Under the pieces are notes generated by a model. That model was given only the letters and a program-made list of their open reading frames with translations, was not told the origin of the DNA and searched no databases. Positions 25,914 through 33,104 of a stretch of 64,000 bases of DNA are shown here, one piece after another (the stretch's first letter is position 1; every line of letters starts with the position of its first letter). Origin of the DNA: UBA4416 sp040386075 (GTDB taxonomy: Bacteria > Bacteroidota > Bacteroidia > B-17B0 > Aurantibacillaceae); the NCBI GenBank assembly GCA_040386075.1, contig JAZKGE010000019.1, positions 248,001 through 312,000 on the forward strand. The letters are read 5' to 3'. The position numbers and the translations under genes were made by a program.

Positions 25914-26777
25914 TTATTTAAGGTTTATTATAAAGATATTGCCGGACATCATTTCGGGAACGATAATCCTGTTTTTAGTTATTGTAAAATCGGCAGGACC
26001 AGCGATAGGTGCCTTTAATTGAATCGCAGAAACATTTCCCGTTTTAGTATTGATCGTTTGAATGATACCTTTCTTTTCGAAGGCTACCCAATTGCTTATG
26101 TAAATCGTTTCGTTCAACAGCCAAATGCCATCAAAGTAACCCTCGATAGTTGCGAGCCGGGTGAATTTGTTATTTGACAAATCGATGAAGCCTACAATAC
26201 CGTTAGGCTTGTTATCGGCACCGAAACCATTTACATAAAGTCTATTGGAAGTTTTATCATAAAACAAACCGTTAACGCCGGCAATGGTTTTATCGATCAC
26301 TAATTCGGAATAAGTTTTAGCAGAAAGGTTAACTTTGAAGATCTTGTTCTTATCGGTAGCAGAAACGTATAACGTGTTTTTGTCAACTACCGTAATATCG
26401 TTAAGAAAAGAAATGTCGTCCGCGAAAGGAATCTCATAATTTCTACTACCTGTTTTGAGATCGATTGCAATAATTCGATCCACATCAGCGGCAAATAGAA
26501 TGCCTTTGGCAATGGTCAAGCCTTTTGGTGCGTTTAATTTTTCCTTTACAAAAGCCGAGTCAATTATTTTTCCAGTCAGATCAAATTTTATTATTTTTCC
26601 ATCACCATCCTTTGCGGTAGGATTAAGCTCTTTCCCGATATCGGCACAGTATAAGAATTTGCCATCTGTAGTAACACTTTCAACATGATGAAAGCCTGAA
26701 ATAAATTTAGTTGTTTGTGCGTTGGTGGTTGGAGTGAGCAACGCTAATACTGCGAAAATGGATAATTTATTTTTCAT
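25914..26777 (-). CDS. Periplasmic SMP-30-like beta-propeller protein
   Basis: 287 residues with a signal peptide (ending about residue 20, TPTTNA). The body shows repeated propeller blades (FHHVESVTTDGKFLYCADIG, LNAPKGLTIAKGILFAADVD, GVNGLFYDKTSNRLYVNGFG), similar to SMP-30/gluconolactonase and NHL-type proteins. Probably a soluble periplasmic six-bladed propeller. The start overlaps the thioesterase stop by four bases, so the genes are translationally coupled. Confidence 0.78.
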   Translation of the reverse strand: MKNKLSIFAVLALLTPTTNAQTTKFISGFHHVESVTTDGKFLYCADIGKELNPTAKDGDGKIIKFDLTGKIIDSAFVKEKLNAPKGLTIAKGILFAADVDRIIAIDLKTGSRNYEIPFADDISFLNDITVVDKNTLYVSATDKNKIFKVNLSAKTYSELVIDKTIAGVNGLFYDKTSNRLYVNGFGADNKPNGIVGFIDLSNNKFTRLATIEGYFDGIWLLNETIYISNWVAFEKKGIIQTINTKTGNVSAIQLKAPIAGPADFTITKNRIIVPEMMSGNIFIINLK

Positions 26778-27277
26778 AGTAAATAAATTTTGTTGTTTTG
26801 TTTTGATTGGTGGATCACTTGTTTAATTCTTTCCTGAAAATCGGCTTTTAAATCGCTTTCAGTATCTATTAGTGAGAGCACCCATTCCAACAGTTCGGGT
26901 TTATGTGCTTTCCTTCTTCCGGTTTGAATGTTGACCGGAATGAGCTTCGTTCTCATAACGGCTTTGACATGTTTACGATCTGCATCAGTCATTATGGTTT
27001 CGACATGCAATAAAAAAGTGTCCGCGTTGATCAATTGTGATTGAATGGAAACAGCCTCGTTGTAAAGCGCTGGTTTCAGATACACAATTTCGTGGGAGCC
27101 TGCAACCCAACCAATATTATTTTTATAGTACTCGGTAATATCAAAATTGTATTCCTCTTGTAAATGGTCTTGTCGTGCATTGATCATATAATCGAGATAT
27201 CTGGCATTATTGAGATGGCCGAACATATCGCAATCGTTGAAGCGAATTTTATAAGTGGATGATGGTGTTTTGTTCAT
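26774..27277 (-). CDS. Hotdog-fold acyl-CoA thioesterase (4HBT family)
   Basis: 167 residues. The 4HBT motif is clear: YKIRFNDCDMFGHLNNARYL, the Asp-x-Met/Leu-x-H-x-N core of YbgC-type thioesterases. The C-terminal helix has a basic tail. Expected to hydrolyse acyl-CoA or aroyl-CoA thioesters in the cytoplasm, which fits the presence of a thiolase in the same block. Overlaps neighbours on both sides by four bases and one base. Confidence 0.85.
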   Translation of the reverse strand: MNKTPSSTYKIRFNDCDMFGHLNNARYLDYMINARQDHLQEEYNFDITEYYKNNIGWVAGSHEIVYLKPALYNEAVSIQSQLINADTFLLHVETIMTDADRKHVKAVMRTKLIPVNIQTGRRKAHKPELLEWVLSLIDTESDLKADFQERIKQVIHQSKQNNKIYLL

Positions 27278-27801
27278 TATCTATTTTTTAAATGTTTAAC
27301 CATGTACACTGCGTCAACGTATTTGCCTTCTATTATCAAATCTTTTTCCAACAAGCCGCCCAATATTTGGAAGCCATATTTTTGGTAAAAATCAACCAAT
27401 GAATTGTGTGAAACGATGTTTGATAATTGCAGTTGTTCGATGCCTTGTAACGGCTCAATGTTCTTAAGCAGTTCGATCATCAACTTATGAGCAATGCCTG
27501 TGCCTCTTAAAGCCGGCGTAACATACAAAGAATGAAGTGAAGCTCTGTGCCTTGCTTTTGTCCGCTGATCTCTTTTAAATTTTACGAAGCCTACCAAGTC
27601 ATTTGTTTCTGAAAAGGCACCCAAAGCAAAACTCTCAAGCGGAGAACCAATTCTTACAATTTCATGCACAAAATCCAAGTCCGTTTTATTTGCCTGATCT
27701 TCGTAGCTGTCGCTAAATGCAAAAGGAGATTCCTGCAGGGCGTTTAAACGCAATGCTTTATACGCTGAACTATCAGCAGCAGTTAAAAACCTGATGTTCA
27801 T
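27277..27801 (-). CDS. GNAT-family N-acetyltransferase
   Basis: 174 residues. The GNAT core is seen as LHSLYVTPALRGTGIAHKLM, in which R-G-T-G-I-A is the acetyl-CoA pyrophosphate loop, followed by LQLSNIVSHNSLVDFYQKYG. The acceptor is unknown. It overlaps the thioesterase start by one base and the DUF1572 gene end by four, so it belongs to the same transcript. Confidence 0.88.
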   Translation of the reverse strand: MNIRFLTAADSSAYKALRLNALQESPFAFSDSYEDQANKTDLDFVHEIVRIGSPLESFALGAFSETNDLVGFVKFKRDQRTKARHRASLHSLYVTPALRGTGIAHKLMIELLKNIEPLQGIEQLQLSNIVSHNSLVDFYQKYGFQILGGLLEKDLIIEGKYVDAVYMVKHLKNR

Positions 27802-28379
27802 GCTTTGTCGTTTTTATCTTTTGAGATGTACTCGTTTGTAAAATGTTCTTTGTGTTTTTTCTTTGAGAATTTTTCCGAATTGTAATCCGCTGATCTTCCG
27901 CGAGGGATAGAAAGCGATTGCCATTTCTCGTTCAGAATCATTTTGCCGATGAATACAATCTGCCCTACGTGGTAAGGGTAATGGGCAAACTGACGGTTGA
28001 TCGCTTCGAGTGCGGTATGACCCTGATTGCGGATATAAATTGTTTTTTGAAGATCTTCTTCTTTCAAACTTTTGAGAGCGTCGAAGGCGCATTTCCAACC
28101 TTCTTCCCATTGTTTTAGAACCGTTGTTTTATCGGTAATATCGTTTTCAAATTCGGAATCGCGGTTGCGCCATTCTTTTTCTCCGTCGGTGGAGAGAAAA
28201 TCCGTCCAACGTGAAAGCATGTTGCCGCGCAGATGCTTTATGATAACTGCGATATTATTACTTTCCGCATTGTATTGCCAGAATAATTTATCATCCGGTA
28301 GCTGAGCAATTGTTTTGTCGCCTAACAATTTATAATATTCAAATTGTTTGATCACACTTTCTAAATAGTCTGTTTTCAT
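27798..28379 (-). CDS. DUF1572 protein (DinB-like four-helix bundle)
   Basis: 193 residues. The pattern DKLFWQYNAESNNIAVIIKH early on, then a central acidic helix, then FAHYPYHVGQIVFIGKM matches DUF1572, a branch of the DinB/YfiT superfamily of small helical putative metal-binding proteins. Its His residues at the two helix positions (KHLRG and HYPYH) are in place. The C-terminus is a basic tail. One of three DinB-superfamily proteins in 2.8 kb. Confidence 0.8.
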   Translation of the reverse strand: MKTDYLESVIKQFEYYKLLGDKTIAQLPDDKLFWQYNAESNNIAVIIKHLRGNMLSRWTDFLSTDGEKEWRNRDSEFENDITDKTTVLKQWEEGWKCAFDALKSLKEEDLQKTIYIRNQGHTALEAINRQFAHYPYHVGQIVFIGKMILNEKWQSLSIPRGRSADYNSEKFSKKKHKEHFTNEYISKDKNDKA

Positions 28380-28393
28380 AACGATTGATTTTA

Positions 28394-28912
28394 TTATTTT
28401 AAAATTTTTAAGTATTTGATCCAGGGACCAACTTCCGTTTTGTATTGTTTTGCCATAACGCGGGAAATCTGATTCATATGATCAAGATCGTGCACTAGCC
28501 ATGTAGAGATAAGCTGTTCCAATGTTACTTTACCTAAACTGGGATGTGTGGCGGTTTTATTGAAGTCCTCTTCGGTAAGTTTCAACGTTTTTAATCTTTC
28601 AACATTTATTTTTCTTAAGGTTTGAAATTCGAATAAGAGATCATTTATCGTTTTCCCTTTAGAGTTTGTAAACTGTGCTGACATATCCATAGGTTCAAAC
28701 GACCTGTTTTCTTTACCTGATAAAATTATTTGTATGCGGGGAATCCAGTTTGTTTGTTCACAGTGAATAAGATGCCCGACCACATCAAAGGGAGTCCAGG
28801 TGTCTTCTCCTTCATTTTGTGAAATCCATTTTTCTGAAACCGCATTTAGTAAGTGGTACAGTGCATTTGGCGTACGCTCCAATAATTCAATGGTAGAATT
28901 TATGCTGAACAT
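28394..28912 (-). CDS. DinB-superfamily protein (DinB_2 type)
   Basis: 172 residues. Motifs are WTPFDVVGHLIHCEQTNW in the first third and TWLVHDLDHMNQISRVM near the C-terminus, giving the three His ligands expected of the DinB/YfiT metal site. The family includes thiol transferases using bacillithiol or mycothiol and many proteins of unknown function. It stands between the thiolase and DUF1572 genes on the same strand with gaps of 12-14 bases. Confidence 0.82.
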   Translation of the reverse strand: MFSINSTIELLERTPNALYHLLNAVSEKWISQNEGEDTWTPFDVVGHLIHCEQTNWIPRIQIILSGKENRSFEPMDMSAQFTNSKGKTINDLLFEFQTLRKINVERLKTLKLTEEDFNKTATHPSLGKVTLEQLISTWLVHDLDHMNQISRVMAKQYKTEVGPWIKYLKILK

Positions 28913-28924
28913 GGTTACAAAATT

Positions 28925-30103
28925 TTAATGAATTAGACTTTCGATAATTATTGCAGATGCACCACCGCCGCCATTACAAATAGTGGCCAAACCGTATTTG
29001 CCACCTTCCTGTCTTAACACGGAAGTAAGTGTACACATGATACGCGCGCCTGATGCACCCAAGGGATGGCCCATAGCAACAGCGCCACCATAAACATTTA
29101 CTTTGTTTGCATCGAGACCGAGAATTTTTTGATTTGCCAACGCAACAGCTGCATAAGCTTCGTTGATCTCAAAAAAATCAATATCATTTAAGGAAAGGCC
29201 TGCTGACTTCAAAACGTTTGCAATTGCAATAGAGGGAGCAGTTGTGAACCATTCAGGTGTCTGTGCTGCATCAGCGTAGGCAATAATTTTTGCGATAGGT
29301 TTCAGTTTATATTTTTGAACCGCTTCTTTTGAAGCAAGGAGTAAAGCTGCTGCGCCATCGTTTAAGTTACTGGCATTTGCGGCGGTAATAGTTCCATTCT
29401 TTAAAAAAGTCGGTTTAAGCTTTGATACTTTCTCAGGAATGATCTTGTAGATGTCCTCATCTTCCTGCAACATTGTTTCACCTGTTTTTTGAATCAACTT
29501 AAAAGGAATGATCTCGTTCTTAAATTTTCCTTCTTTAGTCGCTCTTGTTGCACGTGCATAAGACTCTAAAGCATACACGTCTTGTTGCTCACGGGATAAA
29601 TCATATTTTGCAACACACATTTCGGCGGCATTGCCCATGTGAAACTTATTATATACATCCATAAGTCCATCTTTTAAAAGGCCGTCTGTAAAATTTTCAT
29701 CACCCAATTTAATTGGCTTGCGAAGCATGGCATAGTGCGGAACGTTGCTCATGCTTTCCATACCACCAGCCATCACTATGTCTTCGAGACCTAACTGAAT
29801 TTGCTGCGCGCCTAACACGGCCGCTTTCATTCCGGAAGAGCATACTTTATTTATTGTGGTGCAGTCAACATGATCCGGAATGCCGGCAAATTTTGAAGCC
29901 TGCCGTGCGGGTGCCTGGCCGAGATCAGCTGAAAGCACATTGCCCATATAAACGGAGTTTATGTGTTGAGGATCGATGTTTACGGATTGATAAGCTTCGC
30001 GAATTGCAATTGCACCTAGTTCGGTTGCGGATGTTGCTGAGAGATTGCCTAAAAAGCCACCGATTGGTGTGCGCTTGGCGGATACTATGAATACTTCTTT
30101 CAT
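28925..30103 (-). CDS. Acetyl-CoA C-acetyltransferase (thiolase)
   Basis: 392 residues, standard thiolase II length. The active-site cysteine is Cys88 in NKVCSSGMKA; the second-half signatures are NEAYAAV, GHPLGASGARI (catalytic His about 350) and CNGGGGAS (second Cys about 381). It condenses two acetyl-CoA or thiolytically cleaves acetoacetyl-CoA. Flanked by DinB-type genes on the same strand and preceded, before the upstream DinB gene, by a perfect 20-bp palindrome that looks like a TetR operator, so its expression may be TetR controlled. Confidence 0.93.
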   Translation of the reverse strand: MKEVFIVSAKRTPIGGFLGNLSATSATELGAIAIREAYQSVNIDPQHINSVYMGNVLSADLGQAPARQASKFAGIPDHVDCTTINKVCSSGMKAAVLGAQQIQLGLEDIVMAGGMESMSNVPHYAMLRKPIKLGDENFTDGLLKDGLMDVYNKFHMGNAAEMCVAKYDLSREQQDVYALESYARATRATKEGKFKNEIIPFKLIQKTGETMLQEDEDIYKIIPEKVSKLKPTFLKNGTITAANASNLNDGAAALLLASKEAVQKYKLKPIAKIIAYADAAQTPEWFTTAPSIAIANVLKSAGLSLNDIDFFEINEAYAAVALANQKILGLDANKVNVYGGAVAMGHPLGASGARIMCTLTSVLRQEGGKYGLATICNGGGGASAIIIESLIH

Positions 30104-30118
30104 TATTTTTGATTTTTA

Positions 30119-30616
30119 TTATTTACTTAATTGAATTACCTGTTCTTCCATCAAACCAATTACTGGTGGTGTTTGCACGCCCAGGAGATTCAGATAAATA
30201 CACATAGCCCCGCGGTGATGCACCTCATGCAGAAACAATGCCCTTAGGAAATTTCCAATTTCAATGTCTTTTCCATCCAGGGTTTTAGTTTTTGTTTTAA
30301 GATCATCGTCGCTTAATGACTTAAACATAGCTACGGATTGATCGCGCATTTGATTGTAATAGGCAAGAACGTTTTCAAAACCATCTGCCAAATCTTTTTT
30401 GCAACCTGTGTAAGCAGGTTTGTTGCCTAAAGCAACTTCGGCAAATACATATCTTTCGATGCCCGCAATGTGACGTACAAGATCACCGACTGTAAATTTT
30501 CCGGGCATGTACGACCAATCGAGCTTATCAGGTGGAATAACTTTGATAACGTTTGATGTTGTTGTGCGGGTTCTTTCGTAGTAAGAAAGAAATGATTCAA
30601 TTGATTTTATTTCCAT
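30119..30616 (-). CDS. DinB-superfamily protein
   Basis: 165 residues. DinB pattern: MPGKFTVGDLVRHIAGIERY near residue 40-60 and RALFLHEVHHRGAMCIYL near 130, giving three His ligands (H49 region and HEVHH). First gene of the DinB-thiolase group; the perfect palindrome at 30634-30653 lies 18 bases upstream of its ATG. Probably cytoplasmic. Specific activity unknown. Confidence 0.83.
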   Translation of the reverse strand: MEIKSIESFLSYYERTRTTTSNVIKVIPPDKLDWSYMPGKFTVGDLVRHIAGIERYVFAEVALGNKPAYTGCKKDLADGFENVLAYYNQMRDQSVAMFKSLSDDDLKTKTKTLDGKDIEIGNFLRALFLHEVHHRGAMCIYLNLLGVQTPPVIGLMEEQVIQLSK

Positions 30617-30633
30617 GTTCTTTATATTTATAA

Positions 30634-30653
30634 AATAGACCGATCGGTCTATT
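30634..30653. promoter_or_regulatory. Perfect 20-bp palindrome, probable TetR operator
   Basis: The palindrome has the core AGACCGATCGGTCT flanked by AAT and ATT. It lies between the tetR stop (30669) and the start of the DinB gene (30616). A 17-of-20 match to it lies upstream of tetR at 31293-31312. A site at both places fits a TetR-family repressor controlling itself and the DinB-thiolase genes. Confidence 0.72.
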
Positions 30654-30668
30654 ATGATTCAAAAAAAT

Positions 30669-31259
30669 TTACGCCTTCAAATCCCTGATCATTTTTTCAA
30701 GGAAGTTCATTGTTACGTCGAGTTCGGTTGATCTGTTCGTCAGTTTTGCCTGCATAATAGCGCCTTCGATTAGCGATGTTAAAATGATGGCAAACTCAGG
30801 GCCGTTAGCTTTTGGTTTAATTTCTTTTGATTCGACACCACGCGCAATGATCTTTTCGATACCAGTCTGCCAGTATTTCAAAGCGCCAATCGCTTTTTTC
30901 TTAAGCATAGGATGCGTATCGTCGGCTTCTGTTGATGTATTTAAAATAGGGCAGCCGCCATTGATAAAAGGCACACGTAAGAAGTCCCGGTATGTTTCGG
31001 GATAAACCAATAATTTATCAATTGCGGAAGTTCTTTCCAAGATCTTAGTTCGGATAATAGAAGTAACGTGTCCGAAATTATAGTCAAAGGCAGCAAGCGC
31101 TAGTTCATCTTTGTTTTCAAAATTGCCATAGAGACAACCTTTGGTTAAACCGGTGGCTTCCATAATATCGTTCATAGAAGTGCCGGCATATCCTTTCGCG
31201 TTGAATATATGTGCTGTCTTTTCGACAATAAGCTGACGGGTGCGTTCTCCTTTTGACAT
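30669..31259 (-). CDS. TetR-family transcriptional regulator
   Basis: 196 residues. The N-terminal HTH is typical: RQLIVEKTAHIFNAKGYAGT, SMNDIMEATGLTKGCLYGNF and ENKDELALAAFDY. The C-terminal ligand-binding domain is helical and unassigned, as usual for the family. It reads in the same direction as the thiolase group and is separated from it by a perfect operator-like palindrome; a second copy lies upstream of its own start. The inducer is unknown; an acyl or thiol-reactive compound would fit the neighbours, but that is inference. Confidence 0.92.
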   Translation of the reverse strand: MSKGERTRQLIVEKTAHIFNAKGYAGTSMNDIMEATGLTKGCLYGNFENKDELALAAFDYNFGHVTSIIRTKILERTSAIDKLLVYPETYRDFLRVPFINGGCPILNTSTEADDTHPMLKKKAIGALKYWQTGIEKIIARGVESKEIKPKANGPEFAIILTSLIEGAIMQAKLTNRSTELDVTMNFLEKMIRDLKA

Positions 31260-31279
31260 GATATTTATAAAAACTATTA

Positions 31280-31312
31280 CAAATATATTAAAAATAAACC
31301 AATCGGTCTTTT
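31280..31312 (-). promoter_or_regulatory. tetR promoter with second operator copy
   Basis: On the minus strand TATATTTG (31287-31280) is an exact -7 box about 20 bases before the tetR ATG. An imperfect copy of the 30634 palindrome (31293-31312, 17 of 20 identical, core CAATCGGTCT) covers the -33 zone. A repressor bound there would block the promoter. Confidence 0.65.
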
Positions 31313-31328
31313 TTTATGAAAATATTTT

Positions 31329-31336
31329 TATTTTTG
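31329..31336 (+). promoter_or_regulatory. -7 box TATTTTTG four bases before the GNAT start
   Basis: An exact TAnnTTTG match ends four bases before ATG 31341. As with several other genes in this window, the transcript would begin at or almost at the start codon. Confidence 0.45.
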
Positions 31337-31340
31337 CTAA

Positions 31341-31859
31341 ATGGATTTTAATAGGCAGCCAGTTTTAGAGGACGACCATGTTTTGATCACTCCATTAATG
31401 GAGGAGCATTTTGATCAGCTTTATGAAGTTGCCAGGGATCCAATATTGTGGATTCATCACCCAATAAGTAACGGTTACGAAGCAGAAACATTTAAGGTTT
31501 TTTTTAGAAAGGCCATTGAGATAGGTTCTTTGCTGATCGTTGACAAGATAACATCTAAAGCAATTGGCAGTACCCGATTTTATAACTACAGCAAAGATGA
31601 ATCTTCGGTAGTCATAGGACAGACCTTTTATGCTAAAGCTTATTGGGGAACAGGGTATAATACACGAGTAAAAGCATTAATGCTGAAGTACGCTTTTAAT
31701 TTTGTACAGAAAATAATCTTCCTGGTAATTATAAATAATTTCAGATCACGCAAAGCGATTGAAAAGCTTGGAGCCGTTACACAAAAAGAAATGACATGGG
31801 AGGTTGACGGGAGAAAACTTAAGTGTGTTGTTTATGAATTGATAAAAAACGTTTCTTAG
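31341..31859 (+). CDS. GNAT acetyltransferase, RimJ/RimL type
   Basis: 172 residues. The N-terminal VLITPLMEEHFDQLYEVARD and the core GQTFYAKAYWGTGYNTRVKA followed by VIINNFRSRKAIEKLG fit the RimJ/RimL group, which acetylates ribosomal protein N-termini or small molecules. The Q/R-G-x-G loop is Y-W-G-T-G. Divergent from tetR, ending before the terminator at 31930-31958. Confidence 0.88.
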   Translation: MDFNRQPVLEDDHVLITPLMEEHFDQLYEVARDPILWIHHPISNGYEAETFKVFFRKAIEIGSLLIVDKITSKAIGSTRFYNYSKDESSVVIGQTFYAKAYWGTGYNTRVKALMLKYAFNFVQKIIFLVIINNFRSRKAIEKLGAVTQKEMTWEVDGRKLKCVVYELIKNVS

Positions 31860-31929
31860 AGAATTTAACCCACTATTAATAAAAATAATTATTTCATATG
31901 AATTTGAACAAAAAGAATATACTTTAAAT

Positions 31930-31958
31930 AAAAAGTCCCTGAATTTCAGGGACTTTTT
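31930..31958. terminator. Bidirectional intrinsic terminator
   Basis: A perfect stem AAAAGTCCCTGA/TCAGGGACTTTT (31931-31942 with 31946-31957, loop ATT) has A and T tracts at both ends. It lies between the GNAT gene (plus strand) and tRNA-Leu (minus strand) and can serve both. Confidence 0.9.
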
Positions 31959-31988
31959 ATTTAATAATGTGTCTAGAGACACAAAGTG

Positions 31989-32069
31989 TATCCAGGAGGA
32001 GACTCGAACTCCCACGTCTTGCGACATACGCACCTCAAGCGTACTTGTATACCATTCCAACACCTGGAC
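31989..32069 (-). tRNA. tRNA-Leu (anticodon GAG)
   Basis: On the minus strand the acceptor stem GTCCAGG (32069-32063) pairs with CCTGGAT (31996-31990), including one G-U pair, with discriminator A at 31989. The D-arm has GTTGGAATGGTAT, the anticodon loop CTTGAGG carries GAG (Leu, CUC/CUU), there is the long variable arm expected of class II tRNAs, and the T-arm reads GGGAGTTCGAGTCTCC. The CCA is not encoded (TACA follows). The transcript ends at the terminator at 31930-31958. Confidence 0.95.
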
Positions 32070-32158
32070 ATTGCATACTTTTCGATAACAACCGAAACAA
32101 ACACTAGAGTAATAATTGCAAAAATAACAAAAATGGCCGAGAATTTTCAGTTGGTTTT

Positions 32159-32734
32159 TTATAATCCAATATTAAATCCTACCTGGATAATTGGATTAGG
32201 ATATGGAGATAAAGGCGTTTGATTCACATTATAGAATATGGCAGCCACAAAGCTCCCTCTTTCCGAAAACATTTGCCTGTAACCACCGCCCACCAGGATA
32301 TTATCTACCCAAACCCGGCTGTTTGGTAAGATGGATCTGTAGTCCAAAACACTTAATCGTTCAAAGCCAACCTGTGCGAAAAAATTTTCAAGAAAAATGT
32401 ATCTCCCAAAAGCTCCACCGCCGTATACTGTTGAGACAAATTTTTGTCCTCCATACATTTGGCTGTAATAGTTATAGGTGCCGGTAACACCTAACGAGAA
32501 TTCTTTTGTGATCTTACATCCAACAAGTGGAGATACATTGATATAGGTACTTGAGCCAAACCAAGCACCTACGTTTCCTCCTACGTAAAGCCTTTCTTTA
32601 AAGCTGCTAAAGTCTTTGGGTGCAACCGGCATTTGATTAGTTGCATGGGGTGGCACAGAAGCAGGATTTTCCTGCGCATAACAAATACTACTAAATGAAA
32701 AACACAGAAACAGATATGAAAAGATCCTTATCAT
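32159..32734 (-). CDS. Outer-membrane beta-barrel-like protein, unknown function
   Basis: 191 residues. A signal peptide (MIRIFSYLFLCFSFSSICYA) is followed by a Pro-rich spacer and alternating amphipathic strands with many aromatic residues (LYVGGNVGAWFGSSTYI, SLGVTGTYNYYSQMYGG, GGGAFGRYIF), ending in IIQVGFNIGL, a typical terminal strand. Looks like a small beta-barrel of 8 strands. It overlaps the stop of the DUF4834-like gene by one base. Confidence 0.75.
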   Translation of the reverse strand: MIRIFSYLFLCFSFSSICYAQENPASVPPHATNQMPVAPKDFSSFKERLYVGGNVGAWFGSSTYINVSPLVGCKITKEFSLGVTGTYNYYSQMYGGQKFVSTVYGGGAFGRYIFLENFFAQVGFERLSVLDYRSILPNSRVWVDNILVGGGYRQMFSERGSFVAAIFYNVNQTPLSPYPNPIIQVGFNIGL

Positions 32735-32952
32735 TATTTTACCTCTTCATAGTCCACATATTCCCCATCGTTAGGGTTAAAATGAGATTTGAGATCAACA
32801 GTTTTATCAATTTTAACCTCACCTTCTTTCTGGTAGGATCGGTTTCCGTTAAATGTATCAGTCTGGGATTTTGTTTTGGACATACTTTTAAAGGCATCAT
32901 ATATCTTCCAAACGACCCAAACAATAATTATGGTCCAAATTATATCGCGCAC
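32734..32952 (-). CDS. Small single-span membrane protein (DUF4834-like)
   Basis: 72 residues from a GTG at 32952. One N-terminal transmembrane helix (IIWTIIIVWVVWKIYDAF) is followed by a polar, acidic tail (KEGEVKI, DGEYVDYEEVK). This arrangement resembles the DUF4834 family of Bacteroidota, an assignment I hold with moderate confidence. A -7 box TAATTTTG lies at 32983-32976 on the minus strand. Co-transcribed with the barrel-like gene, whose ATG overlaps its stop by one base. Confidence 0.68.
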   Translation of the reverse strand: MRDIIWTIIIVWVVWKIYDAFKSMSKTKSQTDTFNGNRSYQKEGEVKIDKTVDLKSHFNPNDGEYVDYEEVK

Positions 32953-33056
32953 AATACTTGTTTTTTTATTCTTTACAAAATTACATTATTTAATGAAGCT
33001 GTAGCCTGAGGCTTTAGTAATTAACAAAATTTGATACTTGTAGTTTATGTCAACAA

Positions 33057-33087
33057 AAAACCCTTTCAGTGATGCTGAAAGGGTTTT
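33057..33087 (-). terminator. Intrinsic terminator of the PorE-like gene
   Basis: AAAACCCTTTCAG (33057-33069) pairs perfectly with CTGAAAGGGTTTT (33075-33087) around a five-base loop. On the minus strand the stem is followed by a U-rich run. It lies 18 bases beyond the stop of the OmpA-family gene. Confidence 0.88.
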
Positions 33088-33104
33088 AATTTTTTTATTT
33101 AATG

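Noticed and set aside
29713..30090. 125-residue plus-strand ORF
   Set aside because: It lies entirely antisense to the thiolase gene, whose active-site motifs are intact, and has no recognisable features.
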